Below are positions 36,550 to 45,645 of a DNA stretch of 64,000 nucleotides, piece after piece. Positions within the stretch are counted from its first letter, which is position 1. The number at the start of each line of letters is the position of its first letter. The stretch is taken from NCBI GenBank assembly GCA_018394295.1, contig CP074573.1, positions 806,001 through 870,000 of the forward strand, given 5' to 3'. Source of the DNA: Mycoplasmatota bacterium. Lineage in GTDB: Bacteria; Bacillota_I; Bacilli_A; Haloplasmatales; Haloplasmataceae. The position numbers were made by a program, and so were the translations under genes. The notes under the pieces are model-generated. The model saw nothing but the letters and a program-made list of their open reading frames with translations, had not been told where the DNA came from and made no database searches.

Positions 36550-38907
36550 TTGATTGCTGAAGTTATTGTAGATGTAAAAGTAAAAAATTTGAATAGACCT
36601 TTTAGTTATAGTGTCCCCTCTTATTTTGAAGAGGTTATTGAAATAGGGATGCGTGTTAAAGTTCCCTTTGGATCAAGAGAAATATTAGGATTTGTGGTTG
36701 ATTTAAAGGATGAAAGTCATTATACTGAACAATTGAAACCAATAATTGATATATTAGATATTACGCCTTCTTTAACGGATGAATTGTTAGTATTAGCCAA
36801 ACAGATGAGTCAAGAAACTTCTAGTTTTTTAATTAACTGTATTCAAGCAATGTTACCCACTGCGATTAAGGCTAAATATATGAAGAAGGTAGTGAAACTT
36901 AAAGAAGAGATAAACCCGAAATTAAATCACTACTTTAGCATTAAAAATGAAATAGTTTTTGATAAGATTATTAAAAATGATTATCATTTAATTAAGAAAG
37001 CAATCATGAACCATGAATTAGATATCATATATGAAGTGAAAGATAAACTAAATATTAAATATGAAGCTTATCTTACTTTAATTGATGAGAAGAAAGTCAC
37101 CGGGAAAAAACAACAAGAAGTGATTGATTATTTAAAATCACAAAAAGAAAAAGTGAAAAAAAGTTTTTTGATGAAGCAATTAAAGGTTACTTCTTCTACA
37201 ATTAAATCATTAATTAATAAGAAAATAATTAAAGAAACAAGTGAAGAAATATATCGTAATCCCTATGAAGTTGATGAGTTCGATACATTGGTTAAACATA
37301 CTTTAAATAAGGAGCAACAAGAAGCCTTTAGTTCTATTATAGAAAGTGTTAATAATCAAAGTGAAGATATCTTTTTACTTCATGGGGTAACAGGTTCTGG
37401 AAAAACAGAAGTCTATTTAAATGCGATTGAAGAAGTGATTGCTTTAGGGAAAGAAGCGATTATGTTAGTTCCTGAAATTTCTTTAACCCCTCAAATCGTC
37501 CGTCTATTTAAGTTACGGTTTGGACAGCATGTAGCTGTTTTACATAGTGGATTATCAATCGGTGAAAAATATGATGAATGGAGAAGAATTCGTAAACAAG
37601 AAGTAAAAGTAGTTGTTGGGGCTAGGTCCGCAGTTTTTGCACCATTTACTAATTTAGGGATTATTATCATTGATGAAGAACATGAATCTACTTATAAGCA
37701 AAGTGAAATTCCTAAATATCATGCGATTGAGATTGCGAAACTACGAGCAAAAAAATATCAGGCTACACTAGTTCTAGGTAGTGCAACCCCTTCATTAGAA
37801 TCCTATGCAAGAGCAATAAAAAAAGTTTATAGATTACTTGAATTAACAAAACGTGCTACTTTAATGGAAATGCCTAAAACGACTATAGTCAATATGTCAG
37901 ATGAGTTTAAATCAGGAAACTTAAGTATTATCTCTAAGACATTAGAAGAAGCAATTCTAGATCGAATCGCTAAAAATGAACAGATTATTTTATTACTAAA
38001 TAGAAGAGGTTATGATAATTTCTTAATGTGTCGTAGTTGCGGTTATACAGTCACTTGCCAAAATTGTGACATTTCCTTAACCTATCATAAATTTAATAAT
38101 CGACTGAAATGTCATTATTGTGGGTATGAACAAAAAATCCCTACAGAATGTCCACAATGTAGGAGTTCTCATTTAAAAGGATTTGGTTATGGAACACAGA
38201 AAGTTGAAGAAATTATTTTAAAGCAATTTCCGATGATTCGATTAATTCGCATGGATAATGATACTACTTCAAATAAAGGTGATCACGAACGTTTATTAAC
38301 TGCGTTTAAAAATAAAGAAGCAGATATTTTATTAGGAACACAAATGATTGCGAAAGGGTTAGATTTTGAAGACGTGACATTAGTTGGCGTTTTATCAGCC
38401 GATACTGTTTTAAAATTACCAGATTATAAGGCTAGTGAAAAAACGTTTCAACTGTTAACACAAGTATCCGGTCGAGCAGGTCGTCATAAAGAAAATAGTG
38501 ATGTTATTATACAAACCTATAATCCAAATCATTATGCGATTATTTTAGCTGCAGGTAACCATTATAAAGCATTTTTTAATCAAGAAATGAAAATAAGAAA
38601 AATGGGGAAGTATATACCCTATTACTTTATGGCACAAATTGTAGTAACAGATGAAGTATTTCAAGAGACTTTAAAAGAAGCAAATAAGATTGTGAATTAT
38701 TTGAAAAATCATTTGTCAAGTGAATGCCTATTACTAGGTCCAGTCATTCCGCAAATCAAACGGTTAAATAACCTTTATTCATCACAAATTATTGTAAAAT
38801 ATAAAAAAGAACCACAAATAGAAGCAGTATTAGAAAGCTTAATTGTGTCTTATCAAGATAAATCAGTCAACGTGATCGTTGACCGTTACCCAAACTTTTT
38901 ATTATAG
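36550..38907 (+). CDS. priA: Primosomal protein N' (replication restart helicase PriA)
   Basis: This 785-residue SF2 helicase reloads the replisome at stalled forks. The N-terminal DNA-binding domain starts AEVIVDVKVKNLNRPFSYSVP. Helicase motifs are GVTGSGKTEVYL (I), DEEH (II), VVGARSAVFAPF, and LLLNRRGY. Two zinc sites are CRSC...CQNC and CHYC...CPQC, and GRAGRH is motif VI. TTG 36550 is chosen because AAGGGGAG (36534-36541) is 8 bases upstream and the product then aligns with PriA openings. Neither def nor coaBC flanks it, unlike in B. subtilis. Confidence 0.95.
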   Translation: MIAEVIVDVKVKNLNRPFSYSVPSYFEEVIEIGMRVKVPFGSREILGFVVDLKDESHYTEQLKPIIDILDITPSLTDELLVLAKQMSQETSSFLINCIQAMLPTAIKAKYMKKVVKLKEEINPKLNHYFSIKNEIVFDKIIKNDYHLIKKAIMNHELDIIYEVKDKLNIKYEAYLTLIDEKKVTGKKQQEVIDYLKSQKEKVKKSFLMKQLKVTSSTIKSLINKKIIKETSEEIYRNPYEVDEFDTLVKHTLNKEQQEAFSSIIESVNNQSEDIFLLHGVTGSGKTEVYLNAIEEVIALGKEAIMLVPEISLTPQIVRLFKLRFGQHVAVLHSGLSIGEKYDEWRRIRKQEVKVVVGARSAVFAPFTNLGIIIIDEEHESTYKQSEIPKYHAIEIAKLRAKKYQATLVLGSATPSLESYARAIKKVYRLLELTKRATLMEMPKTTIVNMSDEFKSGNLSIISKTLEEAILDRIAKNEQIILLLNRRGYDNFLMCRSCGYTVTCQNCDISLTYHKFNNRLKCHYCGYEQKIPTECPQCRSSHLKGFGYGTQKVEEIILKQFPMIRLIRMDNDTTSNKGDHERLLTAFKNKEADILLGTQMIAKGLDFEDVTLVGVLSADTVLKLPDYKASEKTFQLLTQVSGRAGRHKENSDVIIQTYNPNHYAIILAAGNHYKAFFNQEMKIRKMGKYIPYYFMAQIVVTDEVFQETLKEANKIVNYLKNHLSSECLLLGPVIPQIKRLNNLYSSQIIVKYKKEPQIEAVLESLIVSYQDKSVNVIVDRYPNFLL

Positions 38908-38918
38908 GAGGATTTTAC

Positions 38919-39854
38919 ATGAAAATTGTTTTTATGGGAACACCAGAATTTTCTATAAATGTCTTACAAGCTTTAATTGATAGTGAGCATGATGTAGTAG
39001 GGGTTGTCACACAACCTGATCGTTTCGTGGGGAGAAAAAAAATATTAACCCCACCTCCGATTAAAGCATTAGCACTTAACTATCAGATTCCAGTGTTTCA
39101 ACCTGAAAAAATAAAAGAAGATTATCAACAAATTATTTTATGGAAGCCAGATCTTATTATAACTTGTGCTTATGGTCAAATTATTCCTAAAGCATTATTA
39201 GATTTCCCACCATATAAGGCAATCAATGTACATGCCTCTTTATTACCTAAATATCGTGGGGGAGCCCCAATTCATCAAGCAATCATTGATGGTTGTCAGA
39301 AAACAGGGGTAACCATAATGTATATGGATGTAAAAATGGATGAGGGGGATATCATAAGCCAAGAAGAAGTTGTGATTGAAAAAAACGATAATGTTGGGAC
39401 GATGCATCAGAAATTAAGTGTTGTGGGAGCGAAATTATTGATGGAGTCACTACCAAGTATTTTTAGCGGGACTAATCAAAGATTAAAACAAAATCCACAT
39501 GAAGCCACCTACGCTTCGAATATTAAACCTCAAGATGAACTAATTGATTGGAATAACGATGGTGAAGCCATTTATAATCAAGTTAGAGGACTTAATCCAT
39601 GGCCAGGGGCTTATACAATGCTAGACCATAAACGGGTTAAAATTTATGATTGCGAAGTAGTCCAAGGTAAACAGCATCAATCTTCAGGTGAAATTATTCA
39701 AATAAATAAAAACACGATTATAATCACAACTGGTAATGAAACTTGTATTAAGGTGAATGAAGTTCAATTAGCAGGTAAAAAGCGTCAGTTAATGAAAGAT
39801 GTTTTAAATGGGCATCATCCATTTGAAATTGGAAAGATTTTTACCTTAGTTTAG
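38919..39854 (+). CDS. fmt: Methionyl-tRNA formyltransferase
   Basis: This 311-residue enzyme formylates initiator Met-tRNA. MKIVFMGTPEFSINVLQALI opens the Rossmann domain. VTQPDRFVGRKKILTPPPIK, NVHASLLPKYRGGAPIHQAI (catalytic Asn/His region and SLLP motif) and GVTIMYMDVKMDEGDI are diagnostic. The C-terminal barrel holds NPWPGAYT. It lies 11 bases after priA. Peptide deformylase (def), usually between the two, is absent here. Confidence 0.96.
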   Translation: MKIVFMGTPEFSINVLQALIDSEHDVVGVVTQPDRFVGRKKILTPPPIKALALNYQIPVFQPEKIKEDYQQIILWKPDLIITCAYGQIIPKALLDFPPYKAINVHASLLPKYRGGAPIHQAIIDGCQKTGVTIMYMDVKMDEGDIISQEEVVIEKNDNVGTMHQKLSVVGAKLLMESLPSIFSGTNQRLKQNPHEATYASNIKPQDELIDWNNDGEAIYNQVRGLNPWPGAYTMLDHKRVKIYDCEVVQGKQHQSSGEIIQINKNTIIITTGNETCIKVNEVQLAGKKRQLMKDVLNGHHPFEIGKIFTLV

Positions 39855-39872
39855 TATTTTAATAAAAAAAGG

Positions 39873-39902
39873 TTGAATTACCTATGGAAATTTTATTATA
39901 AT
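39873..39902 (+). promoter_or_regulatory. Probable promoter of the cyclophilin gene
   Basis: TTGAAT (39873-39878), 18-base spacer, TATAAT (39897-39902). Confidence 0.65.
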
Positions 39903-39939
39903 AGGAATGTAAGTTAAAAAATAAATGAAGGTGATAATA

Positions 39940-40458
39940 ATGAATAACCCAATTGTGACAATTGAAATGGAGTCTCAAGAAACAATCAAAATAGAGTTAT
40001 ATCCTGATATAGCGCCTAACACAGTCAATAATTTTATTAGTTTAATTCAAAAAGAGTTTTATAATGGTCTTATTTTCCATCGTGTTATTGAAGGTTTTAT
40101 GATTCAAGGTGGATGTCCACTTAAAAATGGAACAGGAGGACCTGGGTATCAGATTAAAGGTGAATTTAAATCTAATGGAGTTAATAATGAGTTAAAACAT
40201 ACACCTGGTGTAATATCTATGGCAAGAGCATATCATCCTGATTCTGCAGGAAGTCAGTTTTTTATTATGCATAAAAATTCTCCTCATTTAGATGGTCAAT
40301 ATGCTGCATTTGGAAAAGTTATTGAAGGTATGGATGTTGTTGAGAAAATCGCAACAACAAAAACAGATGGAAGTGATCGTCCATTAACTCAACAAGTCAT
40401 GAAACAAGTAAGCGTTGATACCTTTGGAGTAGACTACCAAGAACCGGCTACTTTATAG
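39940..40458 (+). CDS. Cyclophilin-type peptidyl-prolyl cis-trans isomerase
   Basis: This 172-residue protein catalyses proline isomerisation. Cyclophilin motifs: NFISLIQKEFYNGLIFHRVIEGFMIQGGCP, the active-site arginine in FHRV, MARAYHPDSAGSQFFIMH and FGKVIEGMDVVEKI. There is no signal peptide, so it is cytosolic (PpiB-like). ATG 39940 is chosen because GAAGGTG (39928-39934) precedes it. The insertion of this unit between fmt and rsmB is not in the Bacillus order. Confidence 0.93.
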   Translation: MNNPIVTIEMESQETIKIELYPDIAPNTVNNFISLIQKEFYNGLIFHRVIEGFMIQGGCPLKNGTGGPGYQIKGEFKSNGVNNELKHTPGVISMARAYHPDSAGSQFFIMHKNSPHLDGQYAAFGKVIEGMDVVEKIATTKTDGSDRPLTQQVMKQVSVDTFGVDYQEPATL

Positions 40459-40474
40459 TGACATAGGAGAAGAT

Positions 40475-41287
40475 ATGAAAAAAGACATATTAATCAAAAT
40501 AGGAGTTGCTGTTTCCTTAGTTCTTGTTTTTCTTATTATTATTTTTTCTGTAATAGAATCTAATAAAAAAGAAGAAAAAAATGAATTATCTGATTTTAGT
40601 GAAGCAAGAACAGTAAAGAAAACACAAGCCTATAGTAAGTATTATAATGGGGAAATCATTCTTGAAAAAGAAAATGAGTATCATGAAAATGATGCAATAT
40701 ATATCTTAACAGCAACGACGATATATGCTAAATATATTTTAAATGAAGAAGATGTTAAAATTTTAAAAACTGATGATCTTCATTTAAATTTATCATTAGA
40801 TTCAAATTTACGATACTTTAATTATCAATTTAACTATTATTATGTTAAAGTAGCTGATATAAAACGTTTTGAAGAATTATTTAATACGAAAGATGCAGAA
40901 GGACTTGATTGGGATATAATTGTTAATCCAGTTATTTTCAAGACATTTTTTACATCATCCATTGAGAATAATTTTTTAAATAAAAATGAATATGATAATA
41001 ATAATGAATTAATGTTTGTTGGACTTATGCAAAGTCTAGATTACAATAAAGATTATCATTTAACACTAATCGATATGGATAGTAATCAGGAACTATTAAA
41101 TCAACCACTAACTGATGAACAAATCAGTCAATTAAGAAGAGATAATATTCGTGTTGAAATAGATATGGCAAATATTGTTAATCTTTATGAAAATAAACCA
41201 TATAAACATCAATTTAAAATTGTTTTATTAGAAAATGATGAAGAGATATTCTCTAAACCATTTAATTTATATGTAACTAGTTATTAA
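40475..41287 (+). CDS. Hypothetical membrane-anchored protein
   Basis: This 270-residue protein has a single N-terminal hydrophobic helix (residues ~6-26, IGVAVSLVLVFLIIIFSVIE) without a lipobox cysteine, so it is probably a signal anchor with the rest outside. The ectodomain is acidic and rich in Asp, Asn and Tyr, and ends KPFNLYVTSY. I do not recognise the family. It is 16 bases behind the cyclophilin gene with AGGAGA before the ATG, so they are co-transcribed. Confidence 0.6.
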   Translation: MKKDILIKIGVAVSLVLVFLIIIFSVIESNKKEEKNELSDFSEARTVKKTQAYSKYYNGEIILEKENEYHENDAIYILTATTIYAKYILNEEDVKILKTDDLHLNLSLDSNLRYFNYQFNYYYVKVADIKRFEELFNTKDAEGLDWDIIVNPVIFKTFFTSSIENNFLNKNEYDNNNELMFVGLMQSLDYNKDYHLTLIDMDSNQELLNQPLTDEQISQLRRDNIRVEIDMANIVNLYENKPYKHQFKIVLLENDEEIFSKPFNLYVTSY

Positions 41288-41309
41288 AGAGACAAATGTC
41301 TCTTTTTTT
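41288..41309 (+). terminator. Terminator after the membrane-anchored protein gene
   Basis: Stem AGAGACA / TGTCTCT with a 2-base centre (effective loop larger), then T6. Confidence 0.82.
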
Positions 41310-41584
41310 CTATATATAATTTGTTTATATCATCAAATTTAGTAATTAATTTTTAGTAATGATTTTAGGCAATATTTATCGTAAATTGCTTTTAATATTT
41401 GTTTTTAATTTAGAAAAAAAATGTTATAATGAAAATACTAAAAATGGTAATAAGTATCCGCGAACAATGAGTATAGTGCTGGATCATTTTGGATGTGATG
41501 TTGTTTTAATTAAAGGAAGTTAATAAAAAATTTAATTAATTGGGTATACTATAATAAGTTTATTATGCATCTAGAGGTGGTAAA
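41310..41584 (+). other. Non-coding interval upstream of the yitT-family gene
   Basis: Two TATAAT boxes are visible, at 41425-41430 and 41550-41555; the second is suitably placed for the YitT gene. A 54-codon open frame (41359-41523) ending in the peptide MSIVLDHFGCDVVLIKGS runs through the first box but has no ribosome site, so I do not call it. No known riboswitch was recognised. Confidence 0.4.
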
Positions 41585-42499
41585 ATGAAAAATTTCATTA
41601 ACAGAATTTTTAAGTACAAGGACAATAAAAAAATACTGAATATATTTATTTGCATTTTGGGGTCTGTTTTATATACTATTGGGATAAAATGGTTTATTAT
41701 TCCTGCACATCTAAAAACAGGTGGTTTTACAGGAATGGCTCAAATTATCTATGGCTTTATAAGTGATGCATTTGATGGAGTAGTTCCTAATGATGTTGGG
41801 GTCAGTATTCTTTGGTTTATTTTAAATATTCCTGTATTTTTCTTAGGTTTTAAAACATTAGGAAGACGGTTTGCTTTATTAAGTTTTCTTTCTGTAATCT
41901 GTGGGATGTTAACATTAGCATTACTTCCTGTACCTGAAGAATTAATTAAAGAGAAATTTTTTGATGAGTTAATGTTAAGTGCGATTATCGGTGGTGTTAT
42001 TACTGGTCTAGGAGTTGGGATAACCTTAAAGGTAGGATCTTCAACGGGTGGAATGGATATTATTAGTCAATATTTATCTTTTAAACGTGACCGTTCTTTT
42101 GGTCAATATTCATTCTACTTAAATGCGATTATTATCACAATTGTAGGTATAACAGATTCTTGGGTTCTTGCTTTATACACGATTATTAATCTATTTATTT
42201 CAATTATAGTGATTGATAAAATTCATACACGTCATAATAAATTAACATTAATGATTGTAACAGACTATAAAGATGAGATGATTGCAGCCATCCACAAACG
42301 GATTTATCGTGGGATTACTGTTATTCCAGCGATGGGTGCTTATCATCGGAAAGATAAATCTGTTTTATTTATGGTTGTATCTAGTTATGAATTATATAAT
42401 GTTGTTGCAACCATAAAAGATGTTGATGAAAAAGCATTTACTAATGTGATAAAGAGCCAGATGGTATTTGGTAATTTTGTAAAACAAAAAATTGGTTAA
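41585..42499 (+). CDS. YitT-family membrane protein (DUF2179 C-terminal domain)
   Basis: This 304-residue protein has five to six transmembrane segments in residues ~15-210, with family motifs KWFIIPAHLKTGGFTGMAQIIY and GITLKVGSSTGGMDIISQYLS. The soluble C-terminal DUF2179-type domain (KLTLMIVTDYKDEMIAAIHKRIYRGITVIPAMGAYHRK) closes the protein. The family is large in Bacillota and of unknown transport function. GAGGTGG precedes the ATG; the next gene follows after 12 bases. Confidence 0.9.
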   Translation: MKNFINRIFKYKDNKKILNIFICILGSVLYTIGIKWFIIPAHLKTGGFTGMAQIIYGFISDAFDGVVPNDVGVSILWFILNIPVFFLGFKTLGRRFALLSFLSVICGMLTLALLPVPEELIKEKFFDELMLSAIIGGVITGLGVGITLKVGSSTGGMDIISQYLSFKRDRSFGQYSFYLNAIIITIVGITDSWVLALYTIINLFISIIVIDKIHTRHNKLTLMIVTDYKDEMIAAIHKRIYRGITVIPAMGAYHRKDKSVLFMVVSSYELYNVVATIKDVDEKAFTNVIKSQMVFGNFVKQKIG

Positions 42500-42511
42500 G
42501 GGGGAGATTCT

Positions 42512-42718
42512 ATGGGTGTTCGGGTTAAGATCTTCGATGAAGAACATGAGGAAGACCTTGAAACAAAAATTAATGATTTTTTGGAAGATTTAGATGAACA
42601 ACAATTAGTAGATATTAAATATCAACTCAGTACTTTTTATGATTATAAAGATCAAATTTATTGTTATTCAGCCATGATTATATATAAAGAAAGAAAAGAA
42701 GAAGAGGATGATGAATAA
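42512..42718 (+). CDS. Small acidic protein resembling sporulation protein Cse60
   Basis: This 68-residue protein begins GVRVKIFDEEHEEDLETKINDFL and contains VDIKYQLS and IYCYSAMIIYK. These stretches match what I remember of Cse60, a small SigE-controlled protein of B. subtilis, with an acidic tail EEEDDE added. GGGGGAGATTCT precedes the ATG. It sits between yitT and a NIF3-like gene. Together with spoVM downstream it points to a sporulation history. Assignment is from memory of the family. Confidence 0.6.
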   Translation: MGVRVKIFDEEHEEDLETKINDFLEDLDEQQLVDIKYQLSTFYDYKDQIYCYSAMIIYKERKEEEDDE

Positions 42719-43474
42719 GTGAATACAAAAACATTTGAAACTACTGCCTTATCATTTTTTCCTAAGGAGACATTAGCGTTTTTTGATGATGGAACGCAAT
42801 ATGGATTTAATCAATTTAGGAATAAAGAAATTAAAAAAATAGGGTATAGTGTTAATGTAACAAAAGATATTATTAAACAAGCAATTAACCAAAAGGTTGA
42901 TTTGTTATTAACCCATCATAATATTTGGGAAGACCATTATGAATTAAGAGATGATTGTTTAAAATTATTAGAGGAAAATAATTTAATTCATTTTTTTAAC
43001 CATTTACCACTTGATAGTATGCCATTTGGGCCAACTGGCGTACTTGCTAATGATTTAGACTTAAAGGTAATTGAGAAAATATCACAATTTGAAACATTCT
43101 ATTTTGGTGTTGTTGGAGAAGTTGAAAAACCATTGACTTTACAAGAATTAACCCATAAAGTTGAAAAAATAATGAATCATAAAGTAAGAGTTTGGCAAAA
43201 TAATGATCGATTGATTAAAAGAATAGGGATTGTTGCTGGTAGTGGTAGTGACTTAGAATCTTTACATGATGCAGTACACTATCAATGTGATGCATTTATT
43301 ACAGGTGAAAAAAAATTAAAAACCTTGTTGTATGCAAAACATAATGAGTTGAATTTTATTTTAGGAAGTCATACATTCTCAGAATTAGGTGGTATTAGAG
43401 TTTATGCGCATTTAATTAAAGATAAAATGGGAGATATTGAATTAGTTGAATTACAAGATGAATGGATTGAATAA
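42719..43474 (+). CDS. NIF3-like metal-binding protein (DUF34)
   Basis: This 251-residue NIF3/DUF34 protein has a metal-site motif LLLTHHNIWED near residue 65, HFFNHLPLDSMPFGPTGVLA, VAGSGSDL and the C-terminal GSHTFSELGG. Such proteins carry two metal ions; a GTP cyclohydrolase-like role has been proposed but is unproven. It starts with GTG directly after the Cse60-like stop, so it is translationally coupled. In Bacillus the homologue lies elsewhere. Confidence 0.85.
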   Translation: MNTKTFETTALSFFPKETLAFFDDGTQYGFNQFRNKEIKKIGYSVNVTKDIIKQAINQKVDLLLTHHNIWEDHYELRDDCLKLLEENNLIHFFNHLPLDSMPFGPTGVLANDLDLKVIEKISQFETFYFGVVGEVEKPLTLQELTHKVEKIMNHKVRVWQNNDRLIKRIGIVAGSGSDLESLHDAVHYQCDAFITGEKKLKTLLYAKHNELNFILGSHTFSELGGIRVYAHLIKDKMGDIELVELQDEWIE

Positions 43475-43475
43475 C

Positions 43476-44789
43476 ATGAAAAACGTAAGAGAAGTAGCAT
43501 TAAACATTATTAATAAAGTATTAAATGAAGGGGCTTATAGTAATTTAATATTAAATGAAACCATTCAGACAATCCGATTAAATGAAAAAGATGTTGGATT
43601 GTTAACTGAATTAGTTTATGGTACGATTCAGTATAAAACCACATTAGATTATTTTTTAGCCCATTTTATTGGTGAGAAGAAAATTAAAAATGAAGTTCGA
43701 AACATCTTAAGAATGGCTGTTTATCAAATGGTATATTTAGATAAAATACCAAATCATGCCATCATTAATGAAGCTGTTAATCTAACAAAGAGAAAGTATG
43801 AAGGAAAGTCAGGTTTTGTTAATGCTGTGTTGCGAAACATTACTAGACAAGGTGTCCCAAGTTTAGATGAAATTAAAGATGAGAAAGAGAGACTAAGTGT
43901 TGAAACCTCTCACCCTTTATGGCTTGTTAAGATGTGGAGTAAACAGTATGATTTAAGTACAGCAAAAAAGGTTTGTGAACTTAATAATATAAAACCTTAT
44001 CAGTATGCACGTCTTAATTTATATAAAGATAAAAAAGAAAATATCTTAAATCGATTAGATAAATTAAATATTGATTATGAATTGACTCAAATTGATGAAG
44101 GAATCTATTTGAAAAATGAAAATATCGCTAATACTAGTTTATTTAAATCAGGGTATGTAAATATTCAAGATTTAAGTTCAATGCTTGTTGCGAAAGTTTT
44201 ATCACCTAAACAAGGTGATAAAGTGATTGATGTTTGTAGTGCGCCAGGTGGAAAAAGTACGCATATTGCTGAATTGATGAAAGATTCTGGTGAAGTCATT
44301 GCTTGTGATATCTATGAGCATAAAATTAAATTAATCGAATATAATAAAAGACGTTTAGGATTAAAAAGTGTCCAACCAACGCTTATTGATGCAACACAAT
44401 TAACTAAAGTATTTGATGAAGGTAGTTTTGATCGTGTTTTAGTCGATGTGCCTTGTTCTGGGTTAGGGGTTATACGAAGAAAACCAGAAATTAAATATAA
44501 TAAAAAACCTACCGACTTAGATGAAATCATTAAACTTCAAAAAGAAATTGTTGATGAATCAATAAAACTGGTTAAAAAAGATGGAACACTTGTATATAGT
44601 ACTTGTACAATCAATAAAAAAGAAAATGAAAAGATGGTTGAGTATATATTGGAAAATTATCCTGAATTTGAATTAAATTCTGCTCCTTTTGAGAAGTTAA
44701 ATTTAGGTAATAAAGGTTATGTCCAATTAATTAATCAAATAAAAGGAGCTGATATCTTTTTTATTGCTTGCTTTATAAAAAAATCATAA
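43476..44789 (+). CDS. rsmB: 16S rRNA (cytosine967-C5)-methyltransferase RsmB
   Basis: This 437-residue enzyme has an N-terminal NusB-like RNA-binding domain (VREVALNIINKVLNEGAYSNLIL, RNILRMAVYQMVYLDKIPNHAIINEAV) and a C-terminal methyltransferase with VIDVCSAPGGKSTHIAEL, the PCSG motif in DVPCSGLGVIRRKPE and STCTINKKENE, which provide the two catalytic cysteines. ATG 43476 begins one base after the previous stop. In-frame upstream ATG/TTG codons overlap that gene. In Bacillus rsmB is followed directly by rlmN; here 4.6 kb intervenes. Confidence 0.95.
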   Translation: MKNVREVALNIINKVLNEGAYSNLILNETIQTIRLNEKDVGLLTELVYGTIQYKTTLDYFLAHFIGEKKIKNEVRNILRMAVYQMVYLDKIPNHAIINEAVNLTKRKYEGKSGFVNAVLRNITRQGVPSLDEIKDEKERLSVETSHPLWLVKMWSKQYDLSTAKKVCELNNIKPYQYARLNLYKDKKENILNRLDKLNIDYELTQIDEGIYLKNENIANTSLFKSGYVNIQDLSSMLVAKVLSPKQGDKVIDVCSAPGGKSTHIAELMKDSGEVIACDIYEHKIKLIEYNKRRLGLKSVQPTLIDATQLTKVFDEGSFDRVLVDVPCSGLGVIRRKPEIKYNKKPTDLDEIIKLQKEIVDESIKLVKKDGTLVYSTCTINKKENEKMVEYILENYPEFELNSAPFEKLNLGNKGYVQLINQIKGADIFFIACFIKKS

Positions 44790-44860
44790 AAAAATAACAT
44801 AATTCATAAATAAATTTACTAGTATATAGTATAAACTATAATTGAAAGGTAGGTTTATTT

Positions 44861-45229
44861 ATGGGTTTATTTAATAATACGGATGCCAATGAAGAAAAAA
44901 TTGAAAAAATATATGAAAAAATGTTAGCAGAAGGAGAAGATGTCATAATCGCATATAAGTTAGTAAGAGATTTAATTATTTTAACAAACATGCGATTAAT
45001 CACAATTGATAAACAAGGTTTAACAGGTAAAAAGAAATTAATTGTCAGTTATCCATTATTTAAATTGTGTCGTTATCAAATTGAGAATTCACCTTATTTT
45101 GATATTGATAGTGAAGTAGCCATTTGGTTTGATGGGGTAAATGAACCAGTAAAATTTAAATTATCGAAGGGGACTAATGTATTTGAATTTTCTAAACATT
45201 TAAGTACTTATGGTTTAAGCGTACACTAG
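44861..45229 (+). CDS. Bacterial PH-domain protein
   Basis: This 122-residue protein matches the bacterial PH domain family (PF08000/DUF1696): EDVIIAYKLVRDLIILTNMRLITIDKQGLTGKKKLIVSYPLFKL, then VAIWFDGVNEPVKFKLSKGTNVFEFSKHL and a C-terminal helix. Function of these single-domain proteins is unknown. AAAGGTAGG precedes the ATG. It begins the accessory block between rsmB and rlmN. Confidence 0.85.
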   Translation: MGLFNNTDANEEKIEKIYEKMLAEGEDVIIAYKLVRDLIILTNMRLITIDKQGLTGKKKLIVSYPLFKLCRYQIENSPYFDIDSEVAIWFDGVNEPVKFKLSKGTNVFEFSKHLSTYGLSVH

Positions 45230-45245
45230 ACAAAGGAGTATTCAA

Positions 45246-45602
45246 ATGAGAAAATCACACCTTCATATTTTATTATTCATTTCAGCATTAATCGGTGCTT
45301 TATTCAATTTTATATTTTTAATTAATCGTCCACTTAATACAAATGAATTAACAGCTATTGAAATATTTGCTTCACCCATTAATCATATTTTATTTTTTAT
45401 CGCTTTGTTTTTAATGTTTTATACCTTCTTTATACAAAGGAAGTTGATTCATATACTGGGAATGTTGTTAATTCTTTTGGGATTATTATATCTAGTACTG
45501 ATGTTTTCTTTTGTGAATGTAAGTTTCTATTATTTAATCCCATTAGGTTTATATTTATTAACTGGATTTTCTATGTTAGGTTATCAAAAAAAATATCAGT
45601 AG
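45246..45602 (+). CDS. Hypothetical four-helix membrane protein
   Basis: This 118-residue protein has four hydrophobic segments (about 6-26, 42-60, 68-90, 92-112) and almost no soluble part. I do not recognise a family. AAAGGAG precedes the ATG. It is 16 bases after the PH-domain gene, so both are probably one transcript, ended by the terminator into which the group II intron has inserted. Confidence 0.6.
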   Translation: MRKSHLHILLFISALIGALFNFIFLINRPLNTNELTAIEIFASPINHILFFIALFLMFYTFFIQRKLIHILGMLLILLGLLYLVLMFSFVNVSFYYLIPLGLYLLTGFSMLGYQKKYQ

Positions 45603-45609
45603 AAATGAA

Positions 45610-45642
45610 AACAATGACTTTATATTTAGTCATTGTTTTTTT
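45610..45642 (+). terminator. Terminator that served as the group IIC intron target
   Basis: A 10-bp perfect stem AACAATGACT / AGTCATTGTT with an 8-base loop is followed by T-tract to 45642. The intron 5' end begins four bases after it. Confidence 0.92.
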
Positions 45643-45645
45643 GAA

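Noticed and set aside
41359-41523. 54-codon frame ending in MSIVLDHFGCDVVLIKGS upstream of the YitT gene
   Set aside because: No Shine-Dalgarno for the outer or inner ATG, and a TATAAT box lies within it, so it is more likely promoter and leader DNA. Conservation in relatives would reverse this.
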